From Acidobacteriota bacterium (lineage in GTDB: Bacteria > Acidobacteriota > Vicinamibacteria > Vicinamibacterales > UBA2999): a stretch of 64,000 nucleotides of DNA. The notes below the pieces were generated by a model, which was given only the letters and a program-made list of their open reading frames with translations, made no database searches and was not told where the DNA came from. This document shows, piece after piece, positions 1 to 9,047 of the stretch. Every line of letters starts with the position of its first letter. Position 1 is the first letter of the stretch. Both the position numbers and the translations under genes were made by a program. The stretch lies in contig JAUSDY010000016.1 in NCBI GenBank assembly GCA_030650395.1, positions 124,001-188,000 on the forward strand, written 5' to 3'.

Positions 1-1
1 G

Positions 2-796
2 GCGGCGTTCCGTCTGGTCAGCGCGGCCAACAACTACATCACTGAAACGCAACCGTGGTCGCTCGCGAAGGATCCGGCCCAGGCCGGCCGCCTGAACGGC
101 GTGCTCGCGGATACGGCAGAGGCCGTGCGCATTGCGGCATTGATGCTCTCGCCGATCATGCCGGCGTCATCGAACGAGATCCTGCGACGACTGGGCGACG
201 ATCGGCCGCAGAAAGGCCGTCGTCTTGATGCAGACGGCGCCTGGCGCGCGTCAGGCGAACGACAGATTCTGAACGCGGGCGCCCTATGGCCTCGCATTGA
301 AGCGGATAAGGGAGTGGTGAGCGTGAGCGACGAGAACCCGAGAGCACCGCAGGCACCTGTAGCACCCGTAGCGCCGGTCGTCCCCGTGGCACCGTTAGCA
401 CCTGGTGCACCAACCCCGGCACCCCTGGCACCCGAGGTACCCCAGGCACCCTTGGTTCCTGAGGCACCTGGTTTGATCACCATCGACGACTTCATGAAGG
501 TCCACTTGAAGGTGGCGAAGGTGCTGGCAGCGGAGAAGGTTCCGAAGTCGCAGAAGCTGCTGAAGCTGAAGGTCGATGCCGGTGAAGCCGAGCCGCGCAC
601 GATTCTTGCCGGAATCGCGGAGTCGTACGAACCCGAGGCGTTGATCGGCAAGTCGGTGGTGATCGTCGCCAACCTGGCGCCGCGCAAGATGATGGGCCAG
701 GAATCGAACGGCATGGTGCTCGCCGCCAGTCCCGATGGTGGTGCGGCGATCGTGCTGAACGCCGAGCCTGCCACCCCCGGGACCCGCGTCAGATAA
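2..796 (+). CDS. metG: Methionyl-tRNA synthetase, C-terminal part (5' end outside window)
   Basis: The frame is open from the left edge, so the catalytic Rossmann domain lies outside. The first residues (AANNYITETQPWSLAKD) match the helical anticodon-binding domain of MetRS. An Ala/Pro-rich linker follows (344-472), then a C-terminal EMAP/Trbp111-type tRNA-binding OB fold from about ITIDDFMKVHLKVAKV to the end, as in dimeric bacterial MetRS. The enzyme charges tRNA-Met in the cytoplasm. The odd part is the linker, built of repeated AP steps from a GGCACC-like repeat; a similar linker sits in the aldehyde dehydrogenase at 58895-60676. Assignment is firm; the start is not visible. Confidence 0.93.
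   Translation, partial: AAFRLVSAANNYITETQPWSLAKDPAQAGRLNGVLADTAEAVRIAALMLSPIMPASSNEILRRLGDDRPQKGRRLDADGAWRASGERQILNAGALWPRIEADKGVVSVSDENPRAPQAPVAPVAPVVPVAPLAPGAPTPAPLAPEVPQAPLVPEAPGLITIDDFMKVHLKVAKVLAAEKVPKSQKLLKLKVDAGEAEPRTILAGIAESYEPEALIGKSVVIVANLAPRKMMGQESNGMVLAASPDGGAAIVLNAEPATPGTRVR
344..472 (+). repeat. Ala-Pro minisatellite-like linker inside metG
   Basis: About 130 bp made of degenerate 6-9-bp units around GGCACC, read in frame as APxAP steps. The stretch shares the phrase APTPAPLAP with the second linker of the aldehyde dehydrogenase (59042-59134 on the other strand). It separates the anticodon-binding and tRNA-binding domains, where length variation should be tolerated. Confidence 0.75.
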
Positions 797-807
797 ACAG
801 GAGATCA

Positions 808-839
808 GGAGACGAGGAGTATAGAATCTCCTCGTCTCC
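808..839 (+). promoter_or_regulatory. Perfect 12-bp hairpin just before the kinase 1 start
   Basis: GGAGACGAGGAG at 808-819 pairs perfectly with CTCCTCGTCTCC at 828-839 around the 8-nt loop TATAGAAT. It lies 11 bases after the metG stop and 5 bases before the kinase ATG. No T-run follows, so it is not a typical intrinsic terminator. It could attenuate translation of the kinase, whose only purine-rich stretch is inside the 5' arm. Function is inferred. Confidence 0.55.
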
Positions 840-844
840 ATCTC

Positions 845-3532
845 ATGTCTCTGCCTCCCGGCTCGCGCATAGGCCCCTACGAAGTCGTCGCCGAGCTCGG
901 GGCCGGCGGGATGGGACAGGTCTACCGGGCGCACGACTCGAAGCTCCATCGCGACGTTGCCATCAAGGTGCTGTTGGCGGCGGTCGCCAGCGATCCCGAT
1001 CGCCTCGCCCGGTTCAGCCGTGAGGCGCAAGTCCTCGCCTCGCTCAATCACCCGAACATCGCGGCGATCTACGGCCTCGAGGAAGGCCCGGCCCCCTTCG
1101 ACGGCGCTCAGGGCAGGGAGGCCGGCCGCCAGACGAGCGCTCTGGTCATGGAGCTCGTCGAGGGGTCCACGCTCGCGGATCGCCTCGTGACCGGACCGCT
1201 TCCGTTAGACGAGGCGATCGCGATCGCCAGCCAGATTGCCGATGCACTTCAGGCGGCGCATGAGTCCGGCATCATTCATCGCGATCTCAAGCCGGCCAAT
1301 ATCAAAGTACGACCCGACGGCACCGTGAAGGTGCTCGACTTCGGCCTCGCCAAGGCGCTGGATCCCGAAGGCGGCTCGAGCGCCAACGCGATGAACTCTC
1401 CGACGCTGAGCGTTCACGGCACGCAAATGGGCGTGATCCTCGGCACCGCGGCCTACATGTCGCCGGAACAGGCGCGCGGCCGCGCCGTCGACCGCCGCGC
1501 CGACATCTGGGCTTTCGGCGTGGTGCTGTTCGAAATGCTCGCGGGTCGCCGCGCCTTCGAGGGCGATGACATTTCGATCACGCTCGCGTCGGTGTTGAAA
1601 GACGACATGAAGTGGGATGCACTTCCTGACGACCTGCCGACGCCGCTGCGCCGCCTGCTGCGCCGCTGTCTCGAGAAGGATCCGAAGCGCCGGCTCAGCT
1701 CGATCGGAGACGCTCGGCTCGAGCTCGACGATGCCATCACGTCGCCGTCAGAAAACCGCATCTCCGCTGCGCCGGTTCTGGTCGCCGCGCCGGTGGCCCG
1801 CTCGGTCGTGCCGTGGACCCTGGCCGCGCTCGCCACGATTGCGGCGGCGACTGCAATCGTGATGTGGGCGCCGTGGCGCGTCGTAACGGATCCGCCGCAG
1901 GTGTTGCTCGAATTACCCACGAGCACAACCGACAGCATGATGATGGCGCTTTCGCCGGATGGCCGACACATTGCCACGCGGGTTCAGGAACAGGGAATCT
2001 TCAAGCTCGCGTTGCGTCGCTTCGATCGCCTTACCGGTGCCACGCTGCCCGGCACTGACGCCGCTTTGCACCCGTTCTGGTCGGCAGACGGCCGGCACAT
2101 TGGCTTCTTCGCTGACGGTAAACTGAAACGCGTCGATCTGCTTGGCGCAGCGCCGCAATCGCTGGCGGACGCTACGCTCGGTCGTGGCGGTTCCTGGAAC
2201 CGGGACGGTGTGATCCTCTTTACGCCAGATACGAACGGCCCACTGTTTCGCATTCCCGCAACCGGCGGCAAGCCCGTTCAGGTCTCGGAGCTCAATCGAT
2301 CGCGCGCTGAGACGGCGCATCGGTTCCCGCGCTTTCTACCCGACGGCATTCACTTTCTCTATTGGGTCGAAAGCGCGAACCTCGAGCAGGCCGGGATTTA
2401 TGTGGGCTCGCTGAACTCCCAGGACGGAAAGTTCCTGGTATCGTCCCGCGCCAAGCCGGAATTCGCTCCCCCGGACCAGCTGCTCTTTCTCCGAGAAAAT
2501 ACGCTGATGGCGCAGCGTCTCGACCTGGCTCGGCTGGAGCTGTCTGGCGATCCAGTGCAGGTCAGCGACCAGGTTAGCTTGAATAACTCTGGCGCAGCCG
2601 GAATCGCCGCTTCCGAGACTGGCGTTCTCGCGTACATGACCGGCGGGTCTGGCGGCGGCCGGAGGCTCAACTGGGTTGACCGTCTTGGCAAGGTTGAGGC
2701 GACCATTGGCGCACCTGCGCTTTACGAGAACCCCCGGCTGTCGCCTGATGGCAAGCGCCTCGCGATATTCAAGCCTGACGGTGGCGGGGACATCTGGGTC
2801 ATCGATCTGGAGCGGGACATCAGCGCCCGGTTTACCTTTGATTCCAGCTCGGACAATATTCCGGTATGGTCGCCAGACGGCAGCCGGATCGCGTTCGTGT
2901 CGAACCGCAACGGCGGCGTGTTCAACCTTTACCAGAAGAACTCCGGCAACACCGGCGAGGACGAGTTACTTCTCAAATCTCCCAACAACAAGTCGCTGCA
3001 CGATTGGTCGGCCGATGGCCGATACATCCTCTATGAAGAAGAGGACCCGGTGTCCAGGGCAGACTTATGGGTCTTGCCGTTATTCGGCGACCGTAAACCC
3101 ATCAAAATTATGGGATCGCCCTTTGGTGAACGGCAAGGAACGTTTTCGCCGGATGGCCGCTGGATTGCTTACGTGTCGGACGAGGGTGGTGGCGTCCAGG
3201 TGTTCGTGCAAAGTTTCCCCGCGTCCGGCAGTAAATGGCAGATGTCAAGCACTCGCGGCAGTGCGCCGCGCTGGCGGGCCGACGGCAAAGAGCTGTACTA
3301 CGATCGCACTGGCACCCTGATGGCGGTCGACCTGACCGGGACGATGTCGGATGGTCCGCTCAAGGCGGGCACTCCCCAGGAGCTGTTTCGGGGATTGCAG
3401 AATGTCCCTCCCCATAACTACGACCTGAGCCCGGATGGGCGCCGGTTTCTGGTGGTGTCCTCAAATATGGTTCTCGGTGCGTCGCCGCCCATCATCGTCA
3501 TGTTCAACTGGAAGTCGGGGCTGAAACCATAG
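845..3532 (+). CDS. Serine/threonine protein kinase with C-terminal PD40/TolB-like propeller (copy 1)
   Basis: 895 aa. Hanks-type kinase at residues 10-290: glycine loop LGAGGMGQVYRA, ATP lysine K41 in VAIK, catalytic HRD at 145-147, DFG at 165-167, activation-segment end AAYMSPEQ. One membrane segment follows (about 321-341), then an extracytoplasmic propeller built of PD40 repeats (LSPDGRHIA, WSADGRHIGFF, WSPDGSRIAFVSNR, FSPDGRWIAY and others). Such proteins are membrane sensors thought to couple ligand or protein binding by the propeller to phosphorylation inside. The kinase half is nearly identical to that of the gene at 4290-6974, so the two are recent duplicates or undergo gene conversion. 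This copy carries a 24-bp in-frame insertion at 1094-1117 that the other lacks. Substrate unknown. Confidence 0.9.
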   Translation: MSLPPGSRIGPYEVVAELGAGGMGQVYRAHDSKLHRDVAIKVLLAAVASDPDRLARFSREAQVLASLNHPNIAAIYGLEEGPAPFDGAQGREAGRQTSALVMELVEGSTLADRLVTGPLPLDEAIAIASQIADALQAAHESGIIHRDLKPANIKVRPDGTVKVLDFGLAKALDPEGGSSANAMNSPTLSVHGTQMGVILGTAAYMSPEQARGRAVDRRADIWAFGVVLFEMLAGRRAFEGDDISITLASVLKDDMKWDALPDDLPTPLRRLLRRCLEKDPKRRLSSIGDARLELDDAITSPSENRISAAPVLVAAPVARSVVPWTLAALATIAAATAIVMWAPWRVVTDPPQVLLELPTSTTDSMMMALSPDGRHIATRVQEQGIFKLALRRFDRLTGATLPGTDAALHPFWSADGRHIGFFADGKLKRVDLLGAAPQSLADATLGRGGSWNRDGVILFTPDTNGPLFRIPATGGKPVQVSELNRSRAETAHRFPRFLPDGIHFLYWVESANLEQAGIYVGSLNSQDGKFLVSSRAKPEFAPPDQLLFLRENTLMAQRLDLARLELSGDPVQVSDQVSLNNSGAAGIAASETGVLAYMTGGSGGGRRLNWVDRLGKVEATIGAPALYENPRLSPDGKRLAIFKPDGGGDIWVIDLERDISARFTFDSSSDNIPVWSPDGSRIAFVSNRNGGVFNLYQKNSGNTGEDELLLKSPNNKSLHDWSADGRYILYEEEDPVSRADLWVLPLFGDRKPIKIMGSPFGERQGTFSPDGRWIAYVSDEGGGVQVFVQSFPASGSKWQMSSTRGSAPRWRADGKELYYDRTGTLMAVDLTGTMSDGPLKAGTPQELFRGLQNVPPHNYDLSPDGRRFLVVSSNMVLGASPPIIVMFNWKSGLKP
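1094..1117 (+). repeat. 24-bp in-frame repeat insertion in kinase 1
   Basis: Aligning the two kinases, copy 2 reads GPA-EAGRQ while copy 1 reads GPA-PFDGAQGR-EAGRQ. The extra DNA (CCCTTCGACGGCGCTCAGGG plus CAGG) is exactly 24 bp, keeps the frame and resembles a TTCGAC..GCTCAGGGC motif that I recall as dispersed in environmental bacterial genomes. It falls in a loop of the kinase N-lobe before the hinge. Confidence 0.75.
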
Positions 3533-3582
3533 AACAGGAGAGCTGGAGGCGAGGCTGGATTTGACTCGGCGCCAGATCGCAT

Positions 3583-3600
3583 GTTCAACTAGAGTTGAAC
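3583..3600. promoter_or_regulatory. Probable operator of the toxin-antitoxin pair
   Basis: GTTCAACT-AG-AGTTGAAC is a perfect 8-bp inverted repeat with a 2-bp spacer, 13 bp before the antitoxin ATG and directly before its AAGGAG ribosome site. This is where type II antitoxins normally bind to repress their own operon. Confidence 0.65.
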
Positions 3601-3613
3601 TTAAGGAGCCGCC

Positions 3614-3862
3614 ATGGACACCACGATCAACGCCAAACGCCTGCGCGCCACGCTGCCGGACGTGGTCAGTCGGGTCCGTAAAGGCGCCCGTTTCACGGTG
3701 TTGTATCGAAGCCGGCCGGCGTTCCGCATCGTGCCGGTGGACAGCGATGCGGCGCCGACAACGGATCTCGCTGAAGACACGCTCTACCGGGCCGGGCCCG
3801 TCGGGCGTTCCCGCGACGGACGAACGTCGGTCGATCACGACGACGTCATCTACGGCCGGTGA
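3614..3862 (+). CDS. Type II antitoxin, Phd/VapB-like
   Basis: 82 aa. The N-terminus (TTINAKRLRATLPDVVSRVRKG) followed by RFTVLYRSRPAFRIVPV has the layout of Phd/YefM-type antitoxins: an N-terminal DNA-binding alpha/beta fold and a variable C-terminal tail that would wrap the toxin. The start is fixed by AAGGAG 7 bases upstream. Its TGA overlaps the GTG start of the PIN toxin (GTGA), so the two are translationally coupled. An inverted repeat at 3583-3600 is the likely autoregulatory site. Confidence 0.75.
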   Translation: MDTTINAKRLRATLPDVVSRVRKGARFTVLYRSRPAFRIVPVDSDAAPTTDLAEDTLYRAGPVGRSRDGRTSVDHDDVIYGR

Positions 3863-4293
3863 AGGCGCTGTTCGTCGACACCGGCGGCTGGATGGCCTGC
3901 GCCGACGCCGCGGACCCCGCCCACGCCCGCGCCTCGGCCGCCAGGGACACTGCGCTCGAAACGGGACTGGCGCTCGTCACCACCGATTTTGTCGTGGACG
4001 AGACGCTCACGCTGCTGCGGGTCCGGCTCGGCCTGGCCGCTGCCGAGGCATGGTGGCGCCAGGTTGACGGCAGTTCCCGTTTGCGATGGGAACGAATTTC
4101 GGTCGAGCGATTCGATAAGGCCCGGCAGTTGTTCTTCCGCTATCGGGACAAACGCTTCTCGTTCACGGACTGCACCAGCTTTGTCGTCATGCAGGAGCTG
4201 AAGATCGCCCGGGCGCTGTCGACGGATGCTCACTTCCGCCAGATGGGATTTCAAGCCGTGCCTGGTGCTGTAAAGTTACGGGGCCGTTCATGA
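3859..4293 (+). CDS. PIN-domain toxin, VapC-like RNase
   Basis: 144 aa starting at GTG in the overlap with the antitoxin stop. PIN signature acids are present: D7 in ALFVDTGGW, an acidic pair in TTDFVVDETL, D in FSFTDCTS and a final D in LSTDAHF. PIN toxins cleave tRNA or rRNA when released from their antitoxin. The stop overlaps the ATG of kinase 2 (ATGA at 4290-4293), which is unusual: it couples a toxin to a signalling gene and suggests the pair was inserted between duplicated kinases. Confidence 0.82.
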   Translation: MKALFVDTGGWMACADAADPAHARASAARDTALETGLALVTTDFVVDETLTLLRVRLGLAAAEAWWRQVDGSSRLRWERISVERFDKARQLFFRYRDKRFSFTDCTSFVVMQELKIARALSTDAHFRQMGFQAVPGAVKLRGRS

Positions 4294-6974
4294 CCCTGGC
4301 CCCAGGATCCCGACTCGGACACTATGAAATCGTCGCCGAGCTCGGCGCCGGCGGGATGGGCGAGGTGTATCGGGCCCGCGACCCGAAGCTCAATCGCGAC
4401 GTCGCCATCAAGGTACTGTTGGCGGCGGTGGCCAGCGATCCCGATCGTCTCGCGCGTTTCAGCCGCGAGGCACAAGTACTCGCCTCGCTCAATCACCCGA
4501 ATATCGCCGCGATCTACGGCCTCGAGGAAGGTCCGGCCGAGGCCGGCCGCCAGACGAGCGCTCTGGTCATGGAGCTCGTCGAGGGTTCCACGCTTGCGGA
4601 CCGCCTTGCGACCGGGCCGCTTCCGGTGGACGAGGCGATCGCGATCGCCAGCCAGATCGCCGATGCACTTCAGGCGGCGCATGAAGCGGGAATCATTCAC
4701 CGCGACCTGAAGCCGGCCAATATCAAAGTACGGCCCGACGGCACCGTGAAGGTGCTGGACTTCGGCCTAGCCAAGGCGCTGGATCCCGGAGGCGGCTCGG
4801 GCGCGAGCGCGATGAACTCTCCGACGCTCAGCGTGCATGGCACGCAGATGGGCGTGATCCTCGGCACCGCGGCCTACATGTCGCCCGAACAAGCGCGTGG
4901 CCGCGCCGTCGATCGCCGCGCCGACATCTGGGCCTTCGGCGTCGTGCTGTTCGAGATGCTGACGGGCCGGCGGGCGTTCGAGGGTGACGACATTTCGATC
5001 ACGCTTGCGTCGGTGTTGAAAGACGAAATGCGGTGGGACGCGCTTCCTGCGGACTTACCAACGCCGCTGCGTCGATTGTTGCGTCGCTGCCTCGAGAAGG
5101 ATCCAAAGCACCGCCTCAGCTCGATCGGGGACGCGCGTCTCGAACTCAACGACGCGAGAACTCCGCCGTCCGACGATGGCTTCTCATTTGCGCCCGCAGT
5201 CGTAGGGTCCGCGCCGAGACGGAAGGCCTTTGTGCCGTGGCTCGTGGCGGCGGTTGCGGGCACGGTCGCTCTGGCAGCCATCGTGCTGTGGGCGCCATGG
5301 CGCCCAGACATCGCTCCGCCGAAAGCATCCTTCGAAGTGCGGGCAGGATCGGCCGGCGCGAACGCACCCTTCATGCTCGCGCTATCGCCTGATGGCCGCC
5401 ACCTTGTGGCGCGTGTTACAGAGCAAGGTGTCAACAGACTCTGGTTGCGCCCGATCGAACGGTTGAACGGGACGGCGATGCAGGGAACCGACGTCGGCCA
5501 ATACCCGTTCTGGTCGGCCGATAGCCGGCAGGTCGGGTTCTTCGCGAACGGAAAGTTGATGAAGGTCGACCTGTTCGGTGCAGCCGCGCAGACTTTGGCG
5601 GACGCTGCCGTGGGGCGCGGGGGCGCATGGAATCGTGACGGTGTCATTGTGTTTGCGCCGACTGCGAACGGCGGGCTGTTCCGCGTCGGCGAATCCGGTG
5701 GCCCTCTGGTACCGATAACTCAATTGGATAACGCCCGCGGTGAGACGGCGCATCTGTTCCCGCGCTTTCTACCGGATGGCAATCACTTTCTGTTCCTGGT
5801 GCTGAGTCACCAGCCTCAACATTCCGGCATTTACGCGAGTTCGCTGAACTCGAAGGACAAGAAATTTGTGGTCGGCGCCACGATCAGGCCGGAGTTTGCG
5901 CCGCCAAACCTGCTCCTGTTCTTGCGCGAGAGGACGTTGATGGTGCAAAGGTTCGACCTCGTCCGGCTCGAGTTGTCTGGCGATCCGTTTCAAGTGGCTG
6001 AGGACATCGGCGGGAATCCGGCGACGGGCGTGGGCGGCATGACGGTATCGGAAACCGGCGTGCTTGCCTATCGGCCAGGGGGCGACGCGGGCGCTCGCCA
6101 GCTCATTTGGTTTAATCGCACTGGTGTGGCGGAGGGGAATGCGGGCCCGTCAGCCATGTATGAGAACCCGCGGCTTTCGCCCGACGGCACTCGCGTGGCG
6201 GTCTTCAAGGCAGAGGGTAGTGGCGACATCTGGATCAACGATTTGGAGCGCGGCAGCAGCACGCGCTTCACGTTCAGTGATGGCGCGGATAACGTGCCGG
6301 TGTGGTCTCCCGACGGAAACAGAATCGCGTTCGTCTCCAACCGCGACGGCGGCATACTCAACCTCTATGTGAAAGACGCCGGCGGGACCACAGCCGACGC
6401 TCTGCTCTTGAAGACGCCGCATAACAAACTGATACTGGATTGGTCGCCGGACGGGAGATACATCCTGTATCAGGAAGCGGATCCGGCTACGAAGGAGGAC
6501 CTCTGGGTTCTGCCTCTGTTCGGCGACGGGAAGCCGATGCGCGTTGTCGGGTCGCCTGCCAATGACGCCGGTGCCTCGTTTTCACCCGACGGACGGTGGA
6601 TCGCATATACGTCGGACGAGGCGGGGCGGCGCCAGGTTTTTGTGCAGAGCTTTCCGCCCACCGGTGGCAAGTGGCAGGTGTCGACGACGAATCTTGACAC
6701 CATGTCTCCGCGATGGCGACCGGACGGGAAGGAACTGTTCTTCGATGTCTCCGGCCAGCTGACGGTGGTAGATCTCACTGGCACGATCCCGGGAACCGCG
6801 TTCAAAGCCGGCGTTCCCACGCCATTGTTTCGAGGCCTGCAGAACCTCCCCCCGCACAATTACGACGTCGCGCCTGACGGGCGGCGGTTTCTTGTCCTCT
6901 CGGCGCCCTCCCTGCTCGCGGAAGCTGCGCCCATAACTGTCGTGGTGAACTGGATGTCTGGGCTGAAACCATGA
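4290..6974 (+). CDS. Serine/threonine protein kinase with PD40/TolB-like propeller (copy 2)
   Basis: 894 aa, same architecture as the protein at 845-3532: K41 in VAIK, HRD at 137-139, DFG at 157-159, one membrane segment near 312-330 (VPWLVAAVAGTVALAAIVLW), then PD40 repeats to the end (LSPDGRHLVA, WSADSRQVGFF, WSPDGNRIAFVSNRDGG, FSPDGRWIAYTSDE). The kinase half is almost identical to copy 1, while the propeller has diverged, so the two would share a catalytic specificity and differ in what they sense. Start ATG overlaps the toxin stop. No 24-bp insertion here. Confidence 0.9.
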   Translation: MTLAPGSRLGHYEIVAELGAGGMGEVYRARDPKLNRDVAIKVLLAAVASDPDRLARFSREAQVLASLNHPNIAAIYGLEEGPAEAGRQTSALVMELVEGSTLADRLATGPLPVDEAIAIASQIADALQAAHEAGIIHRDLKPANIKVRPDGTVKVLDFGLAKALDPGGGSGASAMNSPTLSVHGTQMGVILGTAAYMSPEQARGRAVDRRADIWAFGVVLFEMLTGRRAFEGDDISITLASVLKDEMRWDALPADLPTPLRRLLRRCLEKDPKHRLSSIGDARLELNDARTPPSDDGFSFAPAVVGSAPRRKAFVPWLVAAVAGTVALAAIVLWAPWRPDIAPPKASFEVRAGSAGANAPFMLALSPDGRHLVARVTEQGVNRLWLRPIERLNGTAMQGTDVGQYPFWSADSRQVGFFANGKLMKVDLFGAAAQTLADAAVGRGGAWNRDGVIVFAPTANGGLFRVGESGGPLVPITQLDNARGETAHLFPRFLPDGNHFLFLVLSHQPQHSGIYASSLNSKDKKFVVGATIRPEFAPPNLLLFLRERTLMVQRFDLVRLELSGDPFQVAEDIGGNPATGVGGMTVSETGVLAYRPGGDAGARQLIWFNRTGVAEGNAGPSAMYENPRLSPDGTRVAVFKAEGSGDIWINDLERGSSTRFTFSDGADNVPVWSPDGNRIAFVSNRDGGILNLYVKDAGGTTADALLLKTPHNKLILDWSPDGRYILYQEADPATKEDLWVLPLFGDGKPMRVVGSPANDAGASFSPDGRWIAYTSDEAGRRQVFVQSFPPTGGKWQVSTTNLDTMSPRWRPDGKELFFDVSGQLTVVDLTGTIPGTAFKAGVPTPLFRGLQNLPPHNYDVAPDGRRFLVLSAPSLLAEAAPITVVVNWMSGLKP

Positions 6975-7045
6975 TGGGGTCACCATGATGGGGTCAGGTC
7001 AAGAAAATCACACTTTGGGATGATCGGGGACAGGTCACTCCTCAA
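6975..7045. repeat. Repeat-rich spacer before the TatD gene
   Basis: Contains a direct duplication ATGATGGGGTCA (6972-6983 and 6986-6997) and a GGGGACAGGTCACTCCTCAA stretch running up to the TatD start. GGGGTCAGGTC/GGGGACAGGTCAC phrases resemble dispersed repeats of environmental genomes; only this copy of the long form is in the window. Confidence 0.5.
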
Positions 7046-7825
7046 ATGACGGATTCTCACTGTCATATTGCCGGCGAGGAATTCGTCGGCGATCTCGACG
7101 CCATCGTCGAACGCGCGCGGGCGGCAGGGGTGTCGCGCGCGCTGGTGATCCTCGCAGCGGAAGACGATGCGGAAGTCGCAAGAGCGGCGGTGGTGTCTGA
7201 AGCCTGGCCGGAGTGCCGGTTTGCCGTGGGCGTGCATCCGCATCACGCGCATCTGTTCGCCGCCGATCCGGCAGCCGCCGCGGCCAAGGTCGCGCAACAG
7301 CTCGAGCGCTTACCGGCGGCGAGGGCGGTGGGTGAGATCGGCCTCGATTACCACTACGACTTCTCACCGCGCGACGTGCAGCACGCGGTATTCCGCGCGC
7401 AGCTGCAGCTGGCTCGGAGCCGTGACCTGCCGGTCGTGATCCACACCCGCGAAGCCGACGACGACACGCTTCGGATCCTGCAGGAGGAACGCGGCGCCGG
7501 CTTGCGCGGCGTCTTTCACTGCTTCACCGGCGACCACGACGCTGCAACCCGCGCGCTCGCGACCGGTTTCTACCTCTCGATCCCCGGCGTGGTGACGTTC
7601 CCCAAAGCGGAAAGCCTGCGCGCAGCCGTCGCGACGGTGCCGGCGGATCGGCTGCTGGTCGAAACCGACAGCCCGTACCTGGCGCCGATTCCGTTCCGTG
7701 GCAAGCGCAACGAACCGGCGCACGTCGCGCGGGTGGTCGACACGCTGGCGGCGGCGCGCGGCGCGACCGCTGCGGAGGTGGGCGAGCAAACCGACCGCAA
7801 CTTCGACGCGCTCTTCAGGCCGTGA
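7046..7825 (+). CDS. TatD-family metal-dependent deoxyribonuclease
   Basis: 259 aa. TIM-barrel amidohydrolase signatures in order: metal-binding DSHCHI at the N-terminus, GEIGLDYHYDFSP, VIHTREADDD, HCFTGD and VETDSPYLAP followed by RGKRNEPAHV. These define the TatD/YcfH family, Mg-dependent 3'-5' exonucleases or D-aminoacyl-type hydrolases in the cytoplasm. Length is typical. The ATG is the first codon after a repeat-like stretch, with no convincing ribosome site. It stands alone before the prenyltransferase gene. Confidence 0.92.
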   Translation: MTDSHCHIAGEEFVGDLDAIVERARAAGVSRALVILAAEDDAEVARAAVVSEAWPECRFAVGVHPHHAHLFAADPAAAAAKVAQQLERLPAARAVGEIGLDYHYDFSPRDVQHAVFRAQLQLARSRDLPVVIHTREADDDTLRILQEERGAGLRGVFHCFTGDHDAATRALATGFYLSIPGVVTFPKAESLRAAVATVPADRLLVETDSPYLAPIPFRGKRNEPAHVARVVDTLAAARGATAAEVGEQTDRNFDALFRP

Positions 7826-7873
7826 CCGCCCGCAACCTGCGGCCCTGCAAGCACTAACGCGCCCTGCCGCGCG

Positions 7874-7902
7874 TTGACACCATCGCCAGCGTATGGTGTG
7901 AT
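7874..7902 (+). promoter_or_regulatory. Putative sigma-70 promoter of the polyprenyl synthase gene
   Basis: TTGACA at 7874-7879 and a weak TGTGAT at 7897-7902 with a 17-bp spacer. A 7-bp inverted repeat (ACACCAT at 7877-7883, ATGGTGT at 7893-7899) lies across the spacer and could be an operator. The start codon follows 8 bp later, so the message would be nearly leaderless. Confidence 0.4.
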
Positions 7903-7910
7903 CTGACTAC

Positions 7911-8912
<1,002 letters not shown>

Positions 8913-8923
8913 ATCACATACGG

Positions 8924-9041
8924 GCCACAGAGACACAGAGACACAGAGTCACAGAGAATTCTTTTCTAGTTTTTCAGGAGCAAGAAGCACCGTGACGCCC
9001 AAGAAGAAGTGGTCTTCTCTGTGTCTCTGTGTCTCTGTGGC
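8924..9041. repeat. Inverted-repeat element with 25-bp CACAGAGA-type arms
   Basis: The left arm 8924-8948 (starts GCCACAGAGACACAGAGACA) is the exact reverse complement of 9017-9041, with 68 bp between. The spacer holds AGAATTCTTTTCT. This kind of CCACAGAGACACAGAG repeat is one I know as dispersed in many environmental bacteria. A short direct repeat, GTGACGCCC, occurs at 8992 and 9048; the second copy is the ligA start. Confidence 0.75.
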
Positions 9042-9047
9042 AACGTC

